A stretch of DNA of 64,000 nucleotides, taken from the NCBI GenBank assembly GCA_902479065.1, contig CABSNM010000007.1:1-64000 (forward strand). The letters are read 5' to 3'. This document shows, piece after piece, positions 8,889 to 16,799 of the stretch. How positions within the stretch are numbered: position 1 is the first letter of the stretch; the number at the start of each line of letters is the position of its first letter. The notes under the pieces are model-generated. The model was not told the origin of the DNA. It did not search any database and worked only from the letters and a program-made list of their open reading frames with translations. This DNA is from an uncultured Collinsella sp. (GTDB taxonomy: Bacteria > Actinomycetota > Coriobacteriia > Coriobacteriales > Coriobacteriaceae). The position numbers and the translations under genes were made by a program.

Positions 8889-9527
8889 CTACGCTGCCAC
8901 CATTCGCCTCTGATACGCTCGAACCAGCAGCGAGATACCAAAGTTGAGCACAAAGTACATCGCAAACACCAGGCCGTAGAGCATAAGCACCTGCGACAGG
9001 TCGATCGCATGGGCCATCACGACATTTGCCGTGTACATGAGCTCGGCCACGTTAATGCCCGAAAGATACGAGCTGTCCTTAATGACGGTCGTGCACTGGC
9101 TAAACAGCGCCGGAATGATCGTCTTAAACGTCTGCGGCAGAATGATGTAGCGCATGGTGGCAAAGAAGCCGAAGCCCTGGCTCTGCGCTGCCTCAAACTG
9201 GCCGCGCGGAATCGAGTTGAGGCCGCCGCGCACAATCTCGGCCATAACGGCGCTGGTAAACAGCGTAAAGGCGATGGTCGAAATCACAATGTCCAAACCC
9301 TGCACCGTAAAGTAGATAAACAGGATCCACAGTAGGTTCGGCGTACAGCGGAACAGCTCGATATAGGCGCTCACCAAAATACGGAACGGGCGGGGCGCAT
9401 AGCTCTTAACGAGCGCCAGCACCGTGCCAAAGATGAGCGAGAAAAAGATCGACAGCGCCGAGATCTCGATTGTCTTAACAAAGCCGCCCCAGATGTAGAG
9501 CAGGTTGGTCGCGTTGAAGATTTCCAT
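8889..9527 (-). CDS. polar amino acid ABC transporter permease
   Basis: Inner membrane subunit (212 aa) of a His/Glu/Gln-type importer. It has an N-terminal span, SAYIELFRCTPNLLWILF typical of this permease family, and the EAA-like coupling loop RGGLNSIPRGQFEAAQSQGF that docks to the ATPase. It starts three bases after the stop of the neighbouring permease gene, so the two are likely a heterodimer. Substrate specificity cannot be read from the sequence. Confidence 0.9.
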   Translation of the reverse strand: MEIFNATNLLYIWGGFVKTIEISALSIFFSLIFGTVLALVKSYAPRPFRILVSAYIELFRCTPNLLWILFIYFTVQGLDIVISTIAFTLFTSAVMAEIVRGGLNSIPRGQFEAAQSQGFGFFATMRYIILPQTFKTIIPALFSQCTTVIKDSSYLSGINVAELMYTANVVMAHAIDLSQVLMLYGLVFAMYFVLNFGISLLVRAYQRRMVAA

Positions 9528-9530
9528 GCG

Positions 9531-10277
9531 CTAGGCCTCCTCTACGTTGTCGAGCCCCAGCTCGGCCAGGCTCACGCCGCGCGGACGCTCCTTGGAGCGG
9601 CGCTCGAGCCACTGCACCAGCATGGCGAGCGGGAAGCAGATGATGAAGTACATAAGGCAGCAGACGATATATCCCTGCAGGTAACCGTACAGACTCACAA
9701 AGTTGTCGGAACGGTACATAAGGTCGCCGCCGGCCACAAGCGCCAGCACCGACGTGTTCTTGACCAGGTTGAGCGCCTGGTTACACAGCGGCGGCAGAAT
9801 GATCTTGAATGTCTGGGGCAGCACGATGTACCAGTACGCCTGGGCACGGGTGAAGCCCTGGCTCTGGGCCGCCTCCATCTGACCACGCGGAACCGCCTCG
9901 ATACCAGTGCGGATAACCTCCGAGATGTAGGCCGCGTGATACAGGCCCACACCCAAGAAGCCCAGCACGAACGGCGCGATGCGCACCGGCTGGTCGGCAC
10001 CGGTTATGGCCTGCAAAAACTGCGGACCGGCCATGTACATAAAGAGCACCTGCACGGGCAACGGGGTGTTCTGGTAAAACTCCACGTACACGCGGCTTAT
10101 GGCGCGCAGCACGCGCGAGCGAGTGGTAGAGAACACGCCCAGCAGCGTGCCCAGCACCAGCGACAACAGCAGGCCGGCAACGACCACTTGCAGCGTCACG
10201 CCAAAGCCCTCCCAGAAGGGCCCCATATTTTGAAATGTCGTCGACCAACGGTCGGCGTCAAATAATCCTTCGAGCAT
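9531..10277 (-). CDS. polar amino acid ABC transporter permease
   Basis: Second permease subunit (248 aa) of the same importer. It contains YVEFYQNTPLPVQVLF and the coupling loop RTGIEAVPRGQMEAAQSQGF, followed by LPQTFKIILPPL. ATG 10277 is preceded by AAGGAA at proper spacing; the frame could begin at 10310 but that start has no ribosome site. The gene order is ATPase, binding protein, permease, permease. Confidence 0.9.
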   Translation of the reverse strand: MLEGLFDADRWSTTFQNMGPFWEGFGVTLQVVVAGLLLSLVLGTLLGVFSTTRSRVLRAISRVYVEFYQNTPLPVQVLFMYMAGPQFLQAITGADQPVRIAPFVLGFLGVGLYHAAYISEVIRTGIEAVPRGQMEAAQSQGFTRAQAYWYIVLPQTFKIILPPLCNQALNLVKNTSVLALVAGGDLMYRSDNFVSLYGYLQGYIVCCLMYFIICFPLAMLVQWLERRSKERPRGVSLAELGLDNVEEA

Positions 10278-10302
10278 TTGATTCCTTCCTTGGACGATGC
10301 GC

Positions 10303-11181
10303 CTATACAAGACCCCAGGTCTTGACCTCTTGGTCGAGCCAGCCGTCGGCCAGGCGATCGCAAATCACCTGATCGACCACGGCCGAAAGGTCGCAGCCCT
10401 TCTTGGTCGCCACGCCGTAGCCCTGCTCGCCAAACTTGACCTCGGGCTGCAGCAGCTCAACGGTCTCGTTCATGTAACCGGCCAGCGTGGAGCGGTCCAT
10501 GGCAAAGACGTCGATATTGCCGGCGTCGAGCGAGCTCTTGATGATGGGGTAGCCGCTAAAGGCCCTAAACTCTGGCTTGCAGCTAAAGCCGTTGTCCTTG
10601 ATCATCTGCTCGATCAGGCCCTGCGTGGTAGCACCCTGGCTCACGCCGATGACCTTGCCGTCCAGGTCCTCAATCGAGGTAAAGCCCGAACGCTTCTTGA
10701 CCATGAGTCCCACGTAGTCGGTGCGGTACGGCGTCGAGAAATCCCAGCTCTTCTTGCGCTCGTCGGTGATGGTGTAGGTCGCCGCGACCACGTCGAGTTG
10801 GCCGTTATCGATCAGCGGGCCGCGTGTCTTGGGCGTTACGTCGGTAAACTCGACAAGCTCCTGGGCGCGGGCCTCCTTGTAGCTCACGTCAAAGACAGCA
10901 GCGGCGATCTGATAGCACAAATCGACTTCCATGCCCTCAAAGCGGCCCTTGGCGGTGTCGTAATAACCATAGCCGGGAACGTCTTTCTTAACGCCGGCAT
11001 TCAGATGGCCACGCGATTTGATGGCCGCAAGCTTGGACCCCTTGTCGGAGTCCTCGCCGCTGGTGGAGTTGCCGCAACCGGTAAGCGCGGTCCCCGTCAG
11101 CGCAAGCATGCCGGCGCCAGCCAGCTGCAAAAAGTGACGGCGCGACACGGCCGCTCTCGTCATATCCGTCATGTCCATCAC
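10303..11181 (-). CDS. amino acid ABC transporter substrate-binding lipoprotein
   Basis: Extracellular solute-binding protein, family 3 (292 aa). The N-terminus has SRRHFLQLAG, which resembles a Tat signal, followed by a hydrophobic stretch and the lipobox LTGC with Cys36, so it is probably exported folded and lipid-anchored. The mature part shows GHLNAGVKKDVPGYG and EGMEVDLCYQIA as in glutamine/glutamate binders. Three closely spaced ATG codons (11181, 11178, 11172) make the exact start uncertain. It begins 5 bases after the ATPase gene. Confidence 0.88.
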   Translation of the reverse strand: MMDMTDMTRAAVSRRHFLQLAGAGMLALTGTALTGCGNSTSGEDSDKGSKLAAIKSRGHLNAGVKKDVPGYGYYDTAKGRFEGMEVDLCYQIAAAVFDVSYKEARAQELVEFTDVTPKTRGPLIDNGQLDVVAATYTITDERKKSWDFSTPYRTDYVGLMVKKRSGFTSIEDLDGKVIGVSQGATTQGLIEQMIKDNGFSCKPEFRAFSGYPIIKSSLDAGNIDVFAMDRSTLAGYMNETVELLQPEVKFGEQGYGVATKKGCDLSAVVDQVICDRLADGWLDQEVKTWGLV

Positions 11182-11186
11182 CGCGC

Positions 11187-11918
11187 CTAGTGCAGAATCT
11201 TGGACAGGAACTCGCGGCAGCGCGGGTTCTCGGGGTTATCGAAGAAGTGCTCAGGCGTGCCCTCCTCCAGAATGCGGCCGTCCTCCATAAAGATGACGCG
11301 GTCGGCCACCTGGCGCGCAAAGCCCATCTCATGCGTCACGCAGATCATGGTGATATCCTCCTGCGCGAGCTCAATCATAACGTCCAGAACCTCCTGGACC
11401 ATCTCGGGGTCGAGCGCCGAGGTCGGTTCGTCAAACAGGATGATGGGCTGCTTGGTGCACAGGGCACGGGCGATGGCGATGCGCTGCTGCTGACCGCCCG
11501 AGAGGTTCTGCGGATACTCGCCGGCCTTATGCGCCATGCCAACGCGCTTGAGCGCGGCGATGGCGACCTCGGTCGCCTCCTCCTTGCTCTTCTTTTGCAG
11601 CTTGATGGGCGCGAGCGTCAGGTTGCCGAGCACCGTCATGTTGGGATACAGGTTGAACTGCTGAAACACCATGGAACTATACTTGCGAGCCATCTCCAGG
11701 TGATTCTTTTTGGTGAGCGGCGTACCGTCGATGACGACCTCGCCCGACGTGGGCTCCTCCAGATAATCGACGCAACGGATGAGCGTCGACTTACCCGAGC
11801 CGGAAGGCCCGATCATTACGAGCTTCTCGCCGCGCTTGACGGTGAGATTGATATCTTTGAGCACATGCAGGTCGCCAAAGTACTTGTTGAGATGCTTGAT
11901 CTCGATCATGTCTGCCAT
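11187..11918 (-). CDS. polar amino acid ABC transporter ATPase (GlnQ family)
   Basis: Cytoplasmic ATPase (243 aa) that energises the importer. It contains Walker A GPSGSGKST, Q-loop VFQQFNLYP, signature LSGGQQQR, Walker B IILFDEPTSALDPEM and the switch VTHEMGFA. It is first in the operon. Upstream, TACAAT on the minus strand (11954-11959) is a plausible -10, although the matching -35 is weak. High similarity of the motif set to GlnQ/HisP/ArtP makes the class sure but not the amino acid. Confidence 0.93.
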   Translation of the reverse strand: MADMIEIKHLNKYFGDLHVLKDINLTVKRGEKLVMIGPSGSGKSTLIRCVDYLEEPTSGEVVIDGTPLTKKNHLEMARKYSSMVFQQFNLYPNMTVLGNLTLAPIKLQKKSKEEATEVAIAALKRVGMAHKAGEYPQNLSGGQQQRIAIARALCTKQPIILFDEPTSALDPEMVQEVLDVMIELAQEDITMICVTHEMGFARQVADRVIFMEDGRILEEGTPEHFFDNPENPRCREFLSKILH

Positions 11919-12023
11919 GAATGTCCCTTCCCTGCGTTTACACGAGTTGAACTATTGTACGGAAAGAACCGCGTTTCCGCAGCCCGCACTACATTCCCGT
12001 AAAGAACCCGCAACCTTCCACCC

Positions 12024-12092
12024 ACTCATTGGGGACGGGCTTAAATGAGTACCTGCTCATTGGGCACTCATTTAAGCCTGTCCCCAATGAGT
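12024..12092. repeat. 27-bp inverted repeat of the GGGGACAGG family
   Basis: The arms 12024-12050 and 12066-12092 match in inverse orientation with one mismatch and a 15-nt loop. Each arm is itself bounded by ACTCAT and ATGAGT. There is no U-run next to it, so it reads as a REP-like doublet rather than a terminator. Confidence 0.7.
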
Positions 12093-12137
12093 GCCCGCGG
12101 GGGACGCCCTTCCTCCAACCGCCCTTGTTGAGCATAA

Positions 12138-12285
12138 GTCAGCGAAAACCCGTACACGCGAGCAAGGTGACGTGAAATGAAAGGGCGCAGACCTTATGGT
12201 CGCGCCCTTGAAATTGAACGTCAGATTGCCGTGTGTACGGGTTTGCAGCGTCGAGCCGTTACGCGGTTTGGTAAAACCGCGTAAC
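12138..12285. repeat. covarying structured element, copy A (downstream of yqeY)
   Basis: Nested stems are read on the plus strand. P1 is a 14-bp stem, 12147-12160 with 12230-12243. P2 is GCAA-GG-TGACGT (12162-12173) with ACGTCA-GA-TTGC (12218-12229). P3 is AAGGGCGC with GCGCCCTT around GACC-TTAT-GGTC (12181-12209). A separate hairpin, GTTACGCGGTTT with AAACCGCGTAAC (12258-12285), abuts the yqeY stop. Copies B (30215) and C (47248) share the architecture but not the stem sequences. With 11919-12023 (a promoter-like TACAAT) this accounts for the gene-free stretch. Confidence 0.72.
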
Positions 12286-12288
12286 AAA

Positions 12289-12732
12289 TTACGCAAGTTT
12301 GGCGCCGACGATCTTTGCTGCGGCAGGCTTATCGAAGTTGCCGCCGGTGGCCTTGCCGAGTGCACCCATAACCTGGCCCATCTGCTTCTTGGACGTGGCA
12401 CCCAGCTCGGCGATAACCTGCTCGATCAGGGCCTCGAGCTCCTCGCCCGAAACCTGCGCGGGCAGCAGGCTCTCCAGAATCTTGACCTGCTCGGTCAGGT
12501 TGTCGGTACGCTCTTGGTCGGTGCCGGCCTTGATGGACATCTCCAGCGTCTCGCTCGTCTGCTTGATCAGACGCTTGATCATGCTGTTGACGTCTTCCTC
12601 GGTCACATCGCGGCGCTCGTTGACCTCGATATTCTTCACCTCGGCCTTAACCTGGCGAATGATGGACAGGCGGACCTTGTCCTTGGCCTTCATGGCGGCG
12701 ATCATTTCCTTCTGCAGCTCTTCGTTGGTCAT
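12289..12732 (-). CDS. yqeY: GatB/YqeY domain protein
   Basis: Small cytoplasmic protein (147 aa) of the YqeY family, related to the C-terminal domain of GatB, the amidotransferase subunit. Its own role is not established; tRNA-dependent binding is suspected for the family. It begins MTNEELQKEMIAAMKAKDK and ends in the conserved GQVMGALGKATGG(N)FDK block. I chose ATG 12732 because GAGGA lies 7 bases upstream; a TTG six bases earlier is too close. It follows the PpiC-type gene on the same strand. Confidence 0.9.
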   Translation of the reverse strand: MTNEELQKEMIAAMKAKDKVRLSIIRQVKAEVKNIEVNERRDVTEEDVNSMIKRLIKQTSETLEMSIKAGTDQERTDNLTEQVKILESLLPAQVSGEELEALIEQVIAELGATSKKQMGQVMGALGKATGGNFDKPAAAKIVGAKLA

Positions 12733-12786
12733 CTGCAAATCCTCTCTAATAGCGTGGGCGGCACTCGCGCGAGCACCGCCCCATGA

Positions 12787-14007
12787 TTACTCAGTCGTCG
12801 ACGAATCGTCGGTCGAGCTCTTGGTGACGCCCTTCAGACTCACGTTATAGGGTACGTCCTTGGGCATGGGGTTGACGGTAATGTCGGCGTCCTTCTTGTA
12901 CTGCTCCAGCCACTCGCTGTATGCAGTACTGGCCGCCTGCGTCTTCACCACGTTGGAGACGTACTTCTTGATGTCCTTGGGCACCTGCTTAATGTCATCG
13001 ACCTGATTATCGACATGGAAGTAGTCGGTGCACTTGATGATGTGGTAGCCATAGGTCGACTCGACGACTTCGCTCACGTCGCCCTTGTTGAGTCCCTCGA
13101 GCGCCGTCTGGTAGCTGTCGACGAAAGTGGTGAGCTTATCCCAGCCCACATCACCCTTCTTCTCCTTGGAACCGGTGTCCTCGGAGTACTGCTCAACGGC
13201 GTCCTCAAAGCTCAGCTCACCGGAGTTGATCTTGTCCAGGCACTCCTGCGCCTTGGCCTTGGCGGCAGCCTTGTCCTCGTCGGAAGCGTCGGAATCAACC
13301 TTGATCAGGATGTTCGACGAGCGGCGAGCATCGTTGTAGTTAGACAGATTCTCGTTGATGTAATCGACGATCTCGCTGTCCTTGGGCTTGCTCGTGGGCA
13401 CGACGGCATCCTTGAGTTTCTGCTGCGCCAGACTCTCCTTGAGTGAGTCCTTGTAGGTGTCCTCGGTATAGCCGTAGGTCTTGAGGGTCTTCTTAAAGGC
13501 CTTGGCACCGCCCGCGCTCTTGCACGCGTCCTTCCAAGCCTTCTCGACCTCCTCGTCCGACACCGTCACGCCGTTTTCCTTCTGCGCCTGCTGAAGCAGA
13601 ATCTGCTGCGCGTAGGAGTCGATGAGTTGCTTGCGGTATTTCTTGGGCGTGAGGTCGTTGTCAACCAGATACTGCGCCCAGTCCTTGTCCTTGGTGTAGC
13701 CGTAGGACGTACGCATGCTCATGATCTGCTTGGTCACGGTGTCCTCGGTGAGGTTGGTGCCGTTGATAGTAGCAGCGACACCGCCGGTCAGCTTGTAGCC
13801 CGAGGTGTCCTCGGCCTGCGGCATAAGGCCGGAGCACGCCATCGCCGAGACGGAAAGCAGCATTGCCAGCACGCCGATGACCACCAGGACGATCTTGACG
13901 GTCTTAGACACGTACGTCTTGCGCTGCTTCTTGCGAGAGCTGGAGGCAGCGCGGGCCTGCTGCTCGGGCGTCGGCGCGGCCTCGGAGTTCTTTTTCTTAT
14001 TTGCCAT
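12787..14007 (-). CDS. membrane-anchored peptidyl-prolyl isomerase (PrsA/SurA-like)
   Basis: Probable extracytoplasmic foldase of 406 aa. A basic cytoplasmic tail of about 36 residues (MANKKKNSEA...) precedes one hydrophobic segment (about 37-58) that ends near SAMACSG. This is only a poor lipobox, so a simple membrane anchor is more likely. A SurA-N-like helical region then carries INGTNLTEDTVTKQ, and a PpiC rotamase domain (about 225-325) shows ILIKVDS, SFEDAVEQYSED, KGDVGW and YGYHIIKC. The C-terminus is Ser/Thr/Asp-rich. ATG 14007 has AAAGG upstream. Confidence 0.82.
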   Translation of the reverse strand: MANKKKNSEAAPTPEQQARAASSSRKKQRKTYVSKTVKIVLVVIGVLAMLLSVSAMACSGLMPQAEDTSGYKLTGGVAATINGTNLTEDTVTKQIMSMRTSYGYTKDKDWAQYLVDNDLTPKKYRKQLIDSYAQQILLQQAQKENGVTVSDEEVEKAWKDACKSAGGAKAFKKTLKTYGYTEDTYKDSLKESLAQQKLKDAVVPTSKPKDSEIVDYINENLSNYNDARRSSNILIKVDSDASDEDKAAAKAKAQECLDKINSGELSFEDAVEQYSEDTGSKEKKGDVGWDKLTTFVDSYQTALEGLNKGDVSEVVESTYGYHIIKCTDYFHVDNQVDDIKQVPKDIKKYVSNVVKTQAASTAYSEWLEQYKKDADITVNPMPKDVPYNVSLKGVTKSSTDDSSTTE

Positions 14008-14078
14008 AGTTGGCCTTTCGCATAACGAATCGAACAAACGCCATTGTGTCACAACGCAGCCCCCGCGGCACGCTTGGT

Positions 14079-14217
14079 GCATTGGGGACAGGTTAATCTG
14101 CACCATTTTGGTGCAAAGGGGACAGATGCGGCACTTGGCACTTGGGGACGTTCTTTATGTGCCGGCACTTGGGGACTGTCCCTTACTGCCAGCAGAAAAG
14201 GAACGTCCCCAAGTGCC
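14079..14217. repeat. array of GGGGACAG/GGGGACGTTC repeats
   Basis: Direct and inverted copies lie side by side. GGGGACAGG occurs near 14083, GGCACTTGGGGACGTTC at 14137, GGCACTTGGGGACTGTCCC at 14163, and an inverted copy, GAACGTCCCCAAGTGCC, at 14201-14217. The outer pair could form a large hairpin. The array fills most of the gap between the PpiC gene and the EIIA gene. Confidence 0.65.
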
Positions 14218-14231
14218 GACTCAGCCCCACC

Positions 14232-14696
14232 TTAGAAGTGGCGGCGGATGGCGTCGACCATGCCCTGCGGCGTGGTTTGGCCGAGCACGTCGGCTGCGGC
14301 ATCGGCGTCCATAAAGATGTTCATGAGCGCCTGCAGGGCCTCGACCTGGCCGCCCGGCTCGGCGATGCCCAGATTGATGACGATCTGCGCCGGCACCGGA
14401 GCGCCCATGCCAGCCATAGCGTTGAATGTCACGGGCGCGGCGGGCTTCACCACCGCGATATAGGGCTTGGTCACAAATCCCGGATCGGTATGCGGGATGG
14501 CAATGTTTGCCGCCGGCATGGCAAGACCCGTGGGATAGGCATCCTCGCGCGTGCGAACGGCGTCGAGCCAACCGTCGGCAATGTAGCCGCGCGGGGCAAG
14601 CTCACCCTCGAGCCGCGCAAACACCTCGCCCGGCGTCGCACACTCCCAATCAAAAAACACCAGCTCAGGCGTAAACAGCGCTTCGTTATCCGCCAT
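14232..14696 (-). CDS. lone PTS EIIA protein (fructose/mannitol type 2)
   Basis: Cytoplasmic phosphocarrier domain of 154 aa, PTS_EIIA_2 type. The phosphorylated His is expected in NIAIPHTDP (His69). The C-terminal helix with ALQALMNIFMDADAAADVL is typical. ATG 14696 follows GAGGTG. No EIIB, EIIC, HPr or sugar enzyme gene is next to it. It may serve a permease elsewhere or act as a regulatory EIIA. It is flanked on both sides by repeat elements. Confidence 0.82.
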   Translation of the reverse strand: MADNEALFTPELVFFDWECATPGEVFARLEGELAPRGYIADGWLDAVRTREDAYPTGLAMPAANIAIPHTDPGFVTKPYIAVVKPAAPVTFNAMAGMGAPVPAQIVINLGIAEPGGQVEALQALMNIFMDADAAADVLGQTTPQGMVDAIRRHF

Positions 14697-14720
14697 GCGC
14701 TCACCTCTCTCACCTAGCCA

Positions 14721-14759
14721 TCGGGGACGTTCTTAAATGACTAGTCGTTAAAGAACGTC
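14721..14759. repeat. GGGGACGTTCTT palindromic repeat
   Basis: GACGTTCTT (14726-14734) pairs with AAGAACGTC (14751-14759). It belongs to the same family as the array at 14079-14217. Confidence 0.55.
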
Positions 14760-14773
14760 GCAGGTGACTACCC

Positions 14774-14818
14774 AAAACAAAGGGTGGCCACGTGCGCCTT
14801 GGCGCCAATGACCACCCT
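14774..14818 (-). terminator. terminator of the purM-purN transcript
   Basis: The minus-strand RNA forms AGGGTGG...CCACCCT with an inner GGCGCC/GGCGCA stem, followed by TTGTTTTG. It lies 31 bases beyond the purN stop. Confidence 0.75.
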
Positions 14819-14848
14819 GACTACTCGGCTAAATTGTACTGTGCGCCG

Positions 14849-15550
14849 CTAGCCGCGAGGCGCATCAATTGCAACCTTGCCGCTCTCCAGCACGTGGACG
14901 CGGCCGTCGGCGAGCATTTGCACGACCTCGGGATACAGCACGTGCTCAATCGCATGGATGTGCTCCTCGAGCGTGTCGACATCCCAGCCTTCCTCGACAG
15001 CCAGCGCACGCTGGGCGATGATGGGACCGTTGTCGTAGATCTCGTTGGCAAAATGCACGGTCACGCCAGTTACCTTGACGCCGCGCGCAAAAGCGTCGTC
15101 AATCGCATGCGCACCGGTAAAGCTCGGCAGCAGCGCCGGATGCAGATTGACCACGCGGTTGGGAAACGCCGCCAGCAGAGGCGTGTGCACCATGCGCATG
15201 TAGCCGGCCATGACCACATACTCGCAGCCGCGCTCGAGAAGCTCGTGCGCGATGATCTCGTCAGCGGCAATAGGGTCGGCATAGACATCCTTGGACAGCG
15301 TGAGCGTCTGGATGCCCGCGCGCTCAGCGCGCTGCAAACCCTTAGCCGAAGGACGGCTCGACACCACAAGCTCAATCGAAGCGTTGAGCTTGCCGGCGGC
15401 GATCAGATCGATCAGCGCTTGCAGGTTGGTACCCGAACCGCTGATGAGCACACCGATCTTGAGCGGCTCGGCCGTATCGGTGCCGGTCGGACGGGTGTAG
15501 GGCACAAAGCCCAGGCTCTCGGCAGCAGCCATCTGCTCGTTAGCGCTCAT
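14849..15550 (-). CDS. purN: phosphoribosylglycinamide formyltransferase
   Basis: Third step of purine synthesis: formylates GAR with 10-formyl-tetrahydrofolate. It is 233 aa, with an N-terminal extension of about 30 residues before KIGVLISGSGTNLQALID. The active-site motifs are VNLHPALLPSFTGAHAIDDA, with the catalytic His, and VHFANEIYDNGPIIAQ, with the catalytic Asp. Its start overlaps the end of purM by 11 bases, so the two are coupled. A terminator follows. Confidence 0.95.
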   Translation of the reverse strand: MSANEQMAAAESLGFVPYTRPTGTDTAEPLKIGVLISGSGTNLQALIDLIAAGKLNASIELVVSSRPSAKGLQRAERAGIQTLTLSKDVYADPIAADEIIAHELLERGCEYVVMAGYMRMVHTPLLAAFPNRVVNLHPALLPSFTGAHAIDDAFARGVKVTGVTVHFANEIYDNGPIIAQRALAVEEGWDVDTLEEHIHAIEHVLYPEVVQMLADGRVHVLESGKVAIDAPRG

Positions 15551-16643
15551 CGGAGTACACGACCTTACCGGAACCCTCGACGCACTCGCCCACGCGGAAC
15601 GGCTTCTCGCCCAGCGCGACCAGAGCCTCGGTCACCGCGGCCTCGTCCTCGGGGGCGACGATCAGGCACAGGCCAACGCCCATGTTGAAGGTCTTGCATG
15701 CCTCGTTGGGCGCGAGCTCGGCCTGGCGCGACACGTAGGTGATGACGGGAGGAACGTCCCAGCCCATCTCGGCACCGTTGCGGGTGACCACGGCGTCGAC
15801 GTCGTCGGCGAGCGCGCGGTTGAGGTTCTCGGTAATACCGCCGCCAGTGATGTGGGCAATGGCGTGCACCGGAGCGCCGCCGCGCAGCAGCTCCAGAATC
15901 GGCTTGACGTAGATGCGCGTGGGAGCCAGCAGGGCGTCTGCCAGCGAAGCACCGCCGAGCTCCTCGAGCGGACGGCTCAGCTCCTCCGCCTTAGCGGCGG
16001 CCTCGGGCGTGCCCGGCTTAATGCCGTCGACGCCGATGACCTTGCGCACGAGCGAGTAGCCGTTGGAGTGCACGCCGGTGGAAGGCAGGCCCAGGATCAC
16101 ATCGCCCGGGCGGACGTTTGCGGGGTCGAGCATCTTGGGACGGTCGACGACGCCCACGGTAAAGCCGGCAAGGTCGTAGTCGGCCGGAGCCATGACGCCG
16201 GGGTGCTCGGCCATCTCACCGCCCACGAGCGCGCAGCCCGCGAGCTTACAGCCATCGGCCACGCCCTTGATGATCTTTGCCATGTGCTCGGCCTCGATGT
16301 GGCCGATGGCAACGTAGTCCAGGAAGAACAGCGGCTCGGCGCCCGAAGCCAGAATGTCGTTGACGCACATAGCGACCAGGTCCTGGCCCACCGTCTCGTG
16401 ACGGTCCATGATCTGGGCGAGCACGAGCTTGGTGCCCACGCCGTCGGTACCGCTAATCAGAATCGGGTCTTCCATATCCTTAAGCGCGGCAGCCGAGAAC
16501 AGGCCACCAAAGCCACCGATGCCGCCGATGACCTCGGGACGGTTGGTGTCCTTAACCATCTGCTTAATAGCGTCGACGGCGCGGCCGCCCTCGGCGGTAT
16601 CGACGCCGGCATCCTCATACGTCACATGCTTGCTGTCGCTCAT
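15540..16643 (-). CDS. purM: phosphoribosylformylglycinamidine cyclo-ligase
   Basis: Fifth step of purine synthesis: closes the imidazole ring, making AIR with ATP. It is 367 aa. The family motifs are GGFGGLF, ISGTDGVGTK, GQDLVAMCVNDI, FFLDYVA, GGEMAEHPGVM and LPSTGVHSNGYSLVR. It lies upstream of and overlaps purN, and is separated from the upstream purF by a 156-base gap with a repeat and a small GC hairpin. The three genes may therefore be a partly interrupted operon. Confidence 0.96.
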   Translation of the reverse strand: MSDSKHVTYEDAGVDTAEGGRAVDAIKQMVKDTNRPEVIGGIGGFGGLFSAAALKDMEDPILISGTDGVGTKLVLAQIMDRHETVGQDLVAMCVNDILASGAEPLFFLDYVAIGHIEAEHMAKIIKGVADGCKLAGCALVGGEMAEHPGVMAPADYDLAGFTVGVVDRPKMLDPANVRPGDVILGLPSTGVHSNGYSLVRKVIGVDGIKPGTPEAAAKAEELSRPLEELGGASLADALLAPTRIYVKPILELLRGGAPVHAIAHITGGGITENLNRALADDVDAVVTRNGAEMGWDVPPVITYVSRQAELAPNEACKTFNMGVGLCLIVAPEDEAAVTEALVALGEKPFRVGECVEGSGKVVYSDER

Positions 16644-16711
16644 CTGAGCCTTCCTCTCCCACTACCGTCCGCCGCCCGGGCGCCAAACGGTGCTCATAGT
16701 TGCGTTCATTT

Positions 16712-16788
16712 CGGCGCGCGCCATAACAGCGCGCGCCGTCATATCAACAAAACAGCAGGTAAAACCTACCAAAATAAACCTGTCCCCA
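16712..16788. repeat. GC hairpin and GGGGACAGGTTTATTTTGG repeat between purF and purM
   Basis: CGGCGCGCG (16712-16720) pairs with CGCGCGCCG (16730-16738). On the minus strand, 16788-16760 repeats the motif at the ends of the 5487-5669 element, so this is a third occurrence. No open reading frame lies here. Confidence 0.6.
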
Positions 16789-16799
16789 CATGGCAGGCT

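Noticed and set aside
12258..12285. Plain Rho-independent terminator for yqeY
   Set aside because: The hairpin is strong but has no U-run on the minus strand and is identical to the one at 30334-30361, so I treat it as part of the repeated structured element.
12024..14217. CRISPR array
   Set aside because: Repeated GGGGACAGG units are irregularly spaced, both orientations are mixed, spacers are absent and no cas gene is nearby.
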